From contig JASEVX010000013.1 in the NCBI GenBank assembly GCA_031761405.1, forward strand, positions 54,799,136-54,863,135: DNA of 64,000 nt. Reading direction: 5' to 3'. Below, piece by piece: positions 59,401-64,000 of the stretch (the stretch's first letter is position 1; every line of letters begins with the position of its first letter). Source of the DNA: Serripes groenlandicus. Taxonomy: Eukaryota > Mollusca > Bivalvia > Cardiida > Cardiidae. Below the pieces are notes generated by a model. That model was not told the origin of the DNA, searched no databases, and saw only the letters and a list, made by a program, of their open reading frames with translations. The translations under genes and the position numbers were made by a program.

Positions 59401-60583
59401 AGCATCGGATACAATGGTTAAGTTTCTACTTTGCTGTTGAAATTCTAAATGTCTTTCCGATCAAAAAAATATTGAATGTTGCATAATATTCATGCATATC
59501 TACATATAATGTGTAGCCTTCATATACAGTTTAAATCAAATCAACTGAGCCCTTTAGGAGGAGTAGTGCTTGCAAGGTATGTGCACAGGAGTCCCTCGCA
59601 GGTAACCTCTAAGTTGAATTATCTCCCCTTTGAAAAATCTGAGGCGTATAATCTTCCTTCATGCATATCTACATATGATGTGTAGCCTTCATAATAATAT
59701 ACAGTTTGAATCAAATCAACTGAGCCCTTTAGGAGGAGTAGCGCTTACAAGGTATGTGCACAGGAGTCCCTCGCAAGTAACCTCTTAGTTAAATTATCTA
59801 CCCTTGGAAGAATCTGTGGCATATGATCTTCCTTCATGTATATCTACATATGATGTGTAACCTTCATGTAAAGTTTAAACCGAATCCATAGAGCTGTTTA
59901 GGAGGAGAAGTGCTTACAAGAAATGTGGACAGATAAATTATAAGGTATGTGGACAGGATTCCCTCACAGGTATCCTCTAAGTTGAATTATCTTCCCTTGG
60001 AATAATCTGAGGGTTATGATCTTCATTCATGCATATCTATATATATATATGATGTGTAACCTTCATGTAAAGTTCGAACCAAATACATTGAGCTGTTAAG
60101 GAGGAGTAGTGCTTACAAGAAATGTGGACAGACAAATTACAAGGTATGTGATATTGAATCAAATCAACTGAGCCCTTAAGGAGGAGTAGTGCTTACAAGG
60201 TATGTGAATCAAACTATAGCAATTAGCAATGATAATAAGTGGTCAAAATAATTTGTCCAGATAAAAAGAGTGCTGAATTGAGCTTACAGAAACAACTTAG
60301 ACACATACATGTACATGCACTATGAATAGTAAAAGGAAACCATGTAGACATACCTCCAGATTGTGAAGGTAATTTCCCTTAGTTGCTAGTCTCTGCAGTT
60401 CCATTTTTCTTTTTGCTGATCTTAATGGAAGAGCTACTATCACTCTTACTTCGTCTTCATTCCCATGTATTGCCATCAGATGCTTAGAGATTTTGGATTT
60501 GTATAGCCCCTGGCAGTAAGTACAATATGATGTTTTTGCGTAGTTCCTCTTTCCTTCCTTGGCTTCATAAGTTTCCACAAATA
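47277..60583 (-). CDS. zinc finger / tyrosine recombinase / SANT-like protein, six exons, 5' partial
   Basis: Exons 60354-60583, 57556-58571, 56585-56864, 51683-51878, 49158-49283 and 47277-47476 join at GT-AG sites with phases 0, 2, 0, 1, 1, giving 681 visible residues and a TAG stop. Residues 20-39 form a C2H2 finger and 103-122 a C2HC finger. A helical region follows, then the tyrosine recombinase core: R373/R374 in NKRRIGEVEEL, K424 in VRGK, R500 in RTRLLRKYLAT, H526 in HMGHSVEIH and the nucleophile candidate Y535. Residues 575-615 are acidic; 617-681 (KRKRWSFDEE...) look like a SANT/Myb-type domain. The likely role is site-specific DNA cutting and joining, or DNA binding if domesticated. 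It resembles a family with many uncharacterised members in bivalves and some other animals, related at the catalytic core to Crypton recombinases. No start codon in exon 1, so earlier exons are missing. An active mobile-element gene is an alternative. Confidence 0.85.
47546..47690. mobile_element. family 2 MITE inside last intron, TTAA on both sides
   Basis: TTAACCCTTTCCCTCATAAG left and TATGAGGGAAAGGGTTAAA right. Short version lacking the inner hairpin. Confidence 0.85.
47886..49031. repeat. intronic tandem repeat with inverted outer ends
   Basis: About seven units of roughly 150 bp built on GGTCACTAGGTCAAATTGAA and GGAAAATCTTGTTAACAC. Outer left TTAGCTCACCTAAAGTGC and outer right GGTGAGCGACCCAGGGCAAT resemble an element class of bivalves with CTCACCT/AGGTGAG ends. 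Lies in the intron between exons 5 and 6. Confidence 0.8.
49158..49283 (-). CDS. recombinase-like gene, fifth visible exon (acidic linker)
   Basis: Donor AAAG|GTAATT, acceptor ATCAAG|ATTTGC (weaker pyrimidine tract). Reads DLPDPLQNLEEDEEADSSTD and continues acidic. Too short for a simple ORF scan; placed by phase match with exons 4 and 6. Confidence 0.75.
49284..49990. other. intron sequence without recognised repeats
   Basis: AT-rich part of the intron between exons 4 and 5. A 61-codon frame at 49691-49876 (+) has no features. Confidence 0.4.
49995..50345 (-). mobile_element. tRNA-derived SINE, reverse strand
   Basis: On - strand: TTAGCTCAGTCGGTAGAGTG A-box region and AGGTCCCAGGTTTGGCCCTG B-box region (50195-50245). 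Flanks of this head, GATGTCTTAATATACACTGC and GGGCGCCAATGTCAC, occur inverted at 50735-50885. Confidence 0.75.
50395..50450 (+). mobile_element. SINE tail fragment
   Basis: GAAACGGCGTTAAACCCCAA matches the common SINE tail. Confidence 0.5.
50627..50720. mobile_element. family 2 MITE left half
   Basis: TTAACCCTTTCCATCATACA to ATTGAATGGATAA, cut off by the inverted SINE-related sequence at 50721. Confidence 0.75.
50721..51010 (+). mobile_element. tRNA-derived SINE with inverted body copy
   Basis: 50735-50885 is the inverse of 50000-50145. At 50932 GACCCGGTTAGCTCAGTCGG starts a tRNA-like head with A box and AGGTTCAAGCCC as B box. Confidence 0.7.
51011..51682. other. intron sequence, no recognised features
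   Basis: Contains a palindromic-looking mollusc-type stretch ATGACGTCACTCATTCTGG; otherwise AT-rich. Confidence 0.35.
51683..51878 (-). CDS. recombinase-like gene, fourth visible exon
   Basis: Acceptor ATTTTGCAG|ATA and donor GAAG|GTAAAT. Contains VADHMGHSVEIHSNIYKL with the conserved His and the tyrosine nucleophile candidate. The intron upstream is about 4.7 kb and full of repeats. Confidence 0.9.
52030..53330. repeat. intronic tandem repeat, about 145 bp, about 8 units
   Basis: CTTGGTATGCAGGTTGGTCA, CCCTATTGATTTTGAGGTCA and AAGGTCAAGGTCATGGTGAC recur. Begins with ATGTCTCCCCCATACATGAG. Confidence 0.88.
53335..54455. repeat. intronic tandem repeat, about 165 bp, 5 units
   Basis: Repeats AAGTTTTAACAATGCACATA, CCCCCTGGCGGCCATGTTTT and GGAACATTTGTGCAAAATAA. 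Starts AACAAGAGGCCCATTAGGGG. Confidence 0.85.
54456..55105. repeat. 325-bp near-identical tandem duplication
   Basis: GAACTATTTTGAAAGAGGTC starts at 54456 and 54781. I find only a few substitutions between the copies (for example CCAGACAG against CCGGACAG). Each copy includes AACAAGAGGGCCATGATGAC. Confidence 0.93.
55106..55470. repeat. further degenerate units of the 165-bp family
   Basis: CAATCAACATGGCTTGAAGG and TAAGTTTTCACTAAAGCC recur two to three times. Confidence 0.75.
55471..56227. other. intron sequence, no recognised features
   Basis: No gene or repeat seen between the tandem repeats and a reverse SINE. Confidence 0.4.
56228..56515 (-). mobile_element. tRNA-derived SINE, reverse strand, next to exon 3
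   Basis: On - strand the head has CTTCAGTAGCTAAGTTGGTA and CCAGGGGTTATGAGAATGAA, the body TTGACAAAAGTCACTGTGAC, and the tail TGTGATATGACTGAAAGATT with AAACGGCG. It lies in the intron 70 bp downstream of exon 3. Confidence 0.75.
56585..56864 (-). CDS. recombinase-like gene, third visible exon
   Basis: Acceptor CATTTCAG|A and donor ACACAG|GTACTT. Encodes 93 codons after a split Arg codon: VEVRGKSTRG (beta-hairpin lysine), NPDNVYLFGR and LIRTRLLRKYLATTTQ (box II; the usual first His is Thr). Confidence 0.9.
57042..57419. mobile_element. foldback MITE, family 5, with TTAA target duplication
   Basis: TTAA at 57038-57041 and 57420-57423 flank CAGGTACG...CGTACCTG. The terminal inverted repeats extend about 55 bp with mismatches. 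Inside, GATTATATTTCATCGAGAAG and its inverse each occur twice, giving two stacked hairpins. TTAA with such ends points to a piggyBac- or Kolobok-type transposase. Lies in the intron between exons 2 and 3. Confidence 0.85.
57556..58571 (-). CDS. recombinase-like gene, second visible exon (338 codons)
   Basis: Acceptor GTTTCAG|GTTCTT and donor AAGAG|GTAGGT. Holds the C2HC finger CEYCLIFFHQNQLWSHIKTC, a long alpha-helical region likely acting as the core-binding domain, and box I arginine NKRRIGEVEELKVSDF. No stop over 1 kb. Confidence 0.9.
58693..58919. mobile_element. family 2 MITE
   Basis: TTAACCCTTTTCCTCCTTTG left, TGTATGAGGGTAATGGTTAA right, hairpin AAATTGCTGGTTTTAAGCAA. In the intron between exons 1 and 2. 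Confidence 0.85.
58920..59479. other. intron sequence
   Basis: Short CAGACAGACAGACGGACT run near 59205. An inverted pair TTCATTCCGTATTTACATCC and ACGGAATGAATAAC sits at 59270-59310. No gene. Confidence 0.4.
59480..60205. repeat. intronic tandem repeat, about 170-190 bp, 4 units
   Basis: TGCATATCTACATATGATGT, AACTGAGCCCTTTAGGAGGA and AAGGTATGTGCACAGGAGTC recur near 59492, 59661, 59835 and 60027. Confidence 0.88.
60354..60583 (-). CDS. recombinase-like gene, first visible exon
   Basis: Acceptor ACTTTCAG before 60583 and donor GAG|GTATGT after 60354. It starts with two bases of a split codon, so an upstream exon must exist. It encodes residues 1-76 including the C2H2 finger (C20, C23, H34, H39) and a basic stretch LRSAKRKMELQRLATKGNY. 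Confidence 0.85.
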
Positions 60584-60604
60584 CTGAAAGTATTGCATTT
60601 CATA

Positions 60605-62717
60605 ATTTTAAAACAAAAGGGCTAAGATGGCCCTTTTTTTGCTCACCTGGGTGCCTTTGCTCTTGAAGAAGATGCATTATTTCAAAGCTTTATTATGTTG
60701 TTTTTGAAACCGAAATGATAGAGTAAGAACAGTTTAAAAGAATTTTACAACATTTTGTCAAATAAGGACCATAATTACAGACCAACTTATCTTGATTAAT
60801 TAGGCATGCACATCTTCAGGTTAGCGCTTCTTGGAAGATTTGCAAAATCTCGGCCGAGCTTTCATACTGCATGAACGCACGAAAAATAAGAATCAATCTT
60901 TGTATTTACATTTTCTCCTTTTCATTACTTTATTGTATTCAACCTAAAAGTGTTTACAAACAAGTCTTTAATACCCATGAATAACTGTTACCGACATAAT
61001 GTTTTTGTTTAGATGAAAAGCTCATATTTGTAACGTTGAAATCATTGGTTAAATGACATCACACTTTTGAAATAAACATTGATGTCATTTTTCCTACAGA
61101 GGTGATGAAAGGTCAACCGGTTAATGCAAAATGAACAGAGTTTACATGTAAAGACAAGAGTTGTCGGAGGAAATATAACTCGCCTATCAAGGCTATCGTC
61201 TATCAGGGCCTACTTCAGAACAGTTATAGCATTAGGTATAATGGCCCCGAATAAGTGTGTGAAGTTTCAAAGCAACAGCTAACACATTGTCTGAGAAAAG
61301 GCATTGCACACAAAGGTTTGACCAATATTCTAAGTCTAAAAAGGGGCACAATTCAGTAGAAATTTATTCCAGAGTTATGGGACTTGACATACAAGGTCAT
61401 CTCAAGACGTTGAATTAGTGTGTGAAGTTTCAAACCAACAGCATACATTGTCTGAAGAGAGGCCTTGCACACAAAGGTTTGACAAAAATTCTAAGTCCGA
61501 AATGGGGCACAATTCCATCAAAATCCATTCCAGAAGTATTGGACTTGACATACAGGGTCATATTACGACCCTGAATAAGTGTGTGAAGTTTCAAACCAAC
61601 AGCTTACACAGTGTCTGAGAAAATACTTTGTATGCAAAGGTTTGACCAAAACTTTAAGTTCAAAAAGGGACAATTCAGTCAAAATCCATTCCAGAAGTAT
61701 TGGACTTGAAATACAGGGTCACCTAATGACCCTGAATAAGTGTGTGAAGTTTCAAAACAACAGCATACACAGTGTCTGAGAAAAGGCCTTGCACACAAAG
61801 GTTTGACCAAAATTCTAAGTCTAAATAGGGGCACAATTCAGTCAAAATCCCTTCCAGAGTTATGGGACTTGACATACAAGGTCCCCTAACGACCCTGAAT
61901 AAGTGTGTGAAGTTTCAAACCAACAGCATACACTGTCCCTGAGAAAAGGCCTTGCACGCAAAGGTTTGACCAAAATTATAAGGCCAAAAAGGGGCACAAT
62001 TCAGTCAAAATCCATTCCAGAGTTATGGGACATGACATACAAGGTCCCCTAATGATCCTGAGTAAGTGTGTGAAGTTTCAAACCAACAGCATACACAGTG
62101 TCTGAGAAAAGGCCTTGTACACAAAGGTTTGACCAAAATTCTAAGTCCAAAAAGGGGCACAATTCAGTCAAAATCCATTCCAGAGTTATGGGACTTGACA
62201 AACAGGGTCATATTATGACCTTGAATAAGTGTGTGAAGTTTCAAAGCAACAGCATACACAGTGTCTGAGAAAAGGCCTTGCACACAAAGGTTTGACCAAA
62301 GTTCTAAGTCCAAAAAAGGGGCACAATTCAGTCAAAGTCCATTCCAGAGTTATGGGACTTGACATACAAGGTCCCCTAATGACCCTGAATAAGTGTGTGA
62401 AGTTTCAAAGCAATAACATACACAGTGTCTTGAGAAAAGGCCTTGCACGCAAAGGTTTGACCAAAGTTCTAAGTCCAAAAAAGGGGCACAATTCAGTCAA
62501 AATCCATTCCAGAGTTATGGGACTTGACATACAAGGTCCCCTAATGACCTTGAATAATTGTATGAAGTTTTAAAGCAACAGCATACACAGTGTCTGAGAA
62601 AAGGCCTTGCACGCAAAGGTTTGACCAAGCTGGCAACGCGGATGCCAACGCCAACACCAACGCCAACGCCGTGGTGATAACATAAGCTCCCCTATTTCTT
62701 CGAATAGGCGAGCTAAA
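60605..62717. repeat. 2.1-kb repeat element with tandem core upstream of the visible gene
   Basis: Left GGCCCTTTTTTTGCTCACCT; right GCTCCCCTATTTCTTCGAAT then AGGCGAGCTAAAAA. At 61230-62630 are about eight to nine units of roughly 160 bp with AAGTGTGTGAAGTTTCAAAC, AAAGGTTTGACCAAAATTCT and GGGGCACAATTCAGTCAAAA. Near the right end is (CCAACG)n at 62640-62670. Frames of 62-114 codons follow the unit and are not genes. Confidence 0.88.
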
Positions 62718-62970
62718 AATCAAGTGGGAATGTAAATATAACTGCTTGACAAATGCAGAAAGCAGAGAGTCAACAAAGTAAAACTTGCCTTTTTTAAGAA
62801 TATGGTAAAATCTGTATAATTATATTTGACCATTCTGGCCATTAATAGTGTTGCAAAGTTTGATAAAGAATGTAGATGCTAAAGTGTAAACAAACCAATT
62901 GTGTTTGAAGGACACCAGACATCCAATGCAGCCTACAGCTCACACTGAGCACTTTGTACTAATTGAGCTA
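62718..62970. other. unassigned sequence
   Basis: No further exon of the recombinase-like gene recognised here, though short exons could be missed. Confidence 0.35.
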
Positions 62971-64000
62971 AACAAGAGGGCCATGATGGCCTTTTTTTTT
63001 TCTTCACATTACCCATATATCGCTTACATGAATTTTTTCCATTAACCCGTATAAGCCCTGTCCCCTGGTGGCCATTGTCTCAGATCAACCAATCTGGCCT
63101 ATACAATTTTGATAGAGGGTCAACCTAGGAACATTTCTACTAAATCATTTGAAAATCTGCCAGACATTTTCAGAGGAGAAGATTTATTTTTTGACCATTC
63201 AGCATGGCTTGATGAATCTTGTAGAGGGTCACACAATTATCATTTCTACAAAGTTATTTGAAAATTGGCTATCATTTTTGGAGGAGAAAAATTTATAAGT
63301 TTTCACTATAGCCATATTAGGCAAACTAGTGACCCAAAAAAACCTGTGAAGTTTGATAACTACGAGTCAAAGGATTCTCGAGATATATTTCACAGCTCCT
63401 GTGACTTGAACCTGGTGAAGCGGGTTGTCTACCCAAGGAGTCCAATCATGATGTGAAGTTTGATGACTCTGGGTCAAAGGGTTCTTGAGATATTGGGCAG
63501 AAACCAATTTGACATTTACAGTTCCTGTTACCCTTCGACTCCAAAAACCTCAGGGGTCATCTACTCATGAAGTTTATCCTCCTATGAAGTTTTGAGGTAT
63601 TGAGGGGAAAAAGGTTTGACATTTACAAGTCCTTGTGACCCTTACATTAGACCAAAAAAACAAAAGGGGTAATATACTGAAGGAGTCAAACCCTCCTGTG
63701 AAATTAAAAGAATATGTGACAAAATGTTCTTGAGGTATAGTATAGAGCTGAAATGGATTCAACCTGTATGGCCCCTGTGACCTTGAACTTTAATCCAAAA
63801 TAAGAATAGTCGACATCCTCTCAATTAAGTCTTTTAATCCTATGAAATTAAAGACTGGCTTCTATGGAACTGTTTAAAGTGAAAAGCGAAGTGCAACAGT
63901 TGCACAGGACAAAAACAACATGTATCCCCAAAGTTGGGGGAGAGGTTACTCTTCACATCATATTGTGTGGACATACTTGTTATTTGTTCTTACTGTTTTG
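62971..64000. repeat. bivalve-type dispersed repeat
   Basis: Starts AACAAGAGGGCCATGATGGC. Contains degenerate units with GAACATTTCTACTAAATCAT and TATAAGTTTTCACTATAGCC related to 55106-55470, then GTGAAGTTTGATGACTCTGG units. No gene recognised. Confidence 0.65.

Noticed and set aside
62229..62573. 114-codon frame with repeated KGLTKVLSPKKGHNSVK
   Set aside because: Two repeat units happen to stay in frame; other units have stops or shifts.

Overview
This is a window of animal nuclear DNA, most likely from a bivalve mollusc. The organism call is inference: it rests on GT-AG introns, on tRNA-derived SINEs with tails like ATATAACTGAAATAATGTTG, and on long intronic repeats ending in motifs such as AACAAGAGGGCCATGATGG and AGGTCAAAGGTCAAGGTCA, which I know from bivalve genomes. 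I cannot name the species. There are no operons, CRISPR arrays or intact RNA genes. Most short open frames here are chance or repeat-borne.

Layout. 1-11.7 kb: a 6.1-kb satellite of 53-bp units (764-6900) with 371-bp higher-order repeats, set between copies of a second dispersed repeat, then a 49-bp satellite and a 210-bp repeat. 11.7-19.5 kb: two direct copies of a 3.4-3.5 kb transposon-like module. Each carries a His-Me finger (His-Cys box) endonuclease frame on + and a Mutator-like DDE transposase frame on -, convergent and overlapping at their stops. Neither transposase is intact. 19.6-47 kb: a dense mosaic of foldback MITEs (at least five families), tRNA-derived SINEs, minisatellites (12, 32, 34, 45, 56, 58, 68, 116 and 134 bp), microsatellites, a 5'-truncated LINE with a 15-bp target-site duplication, and a 200-N assembly gap.

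47.3-60.6 kb (- strand): the one convincing host-style multi-exon gene. Six exons joined by five GT-AG introns with matching phases encode at least 681 residues: two zinc fingers, a tyrosine-recombinase catalytic domain with R, K, R, H and Y in order, an acidic linker and a C-terminal SANT/Myb-like domain. Its 5' end lies beyond the window or was not found. Its introns and upstream flank are filled with 145-170 bp tandem repeats.

The most interesting items are the endonuclease/transposase module and the tyrosine-recombinase/SANT gene. After them come a SINE whose tail has expanded into exactly 41 in-register 12-mers, and several near-perfect hairpins. Array boundaries are read by eye and are good to a few tens of bases; exon boundaries and the LINE duplication were counted base by base.
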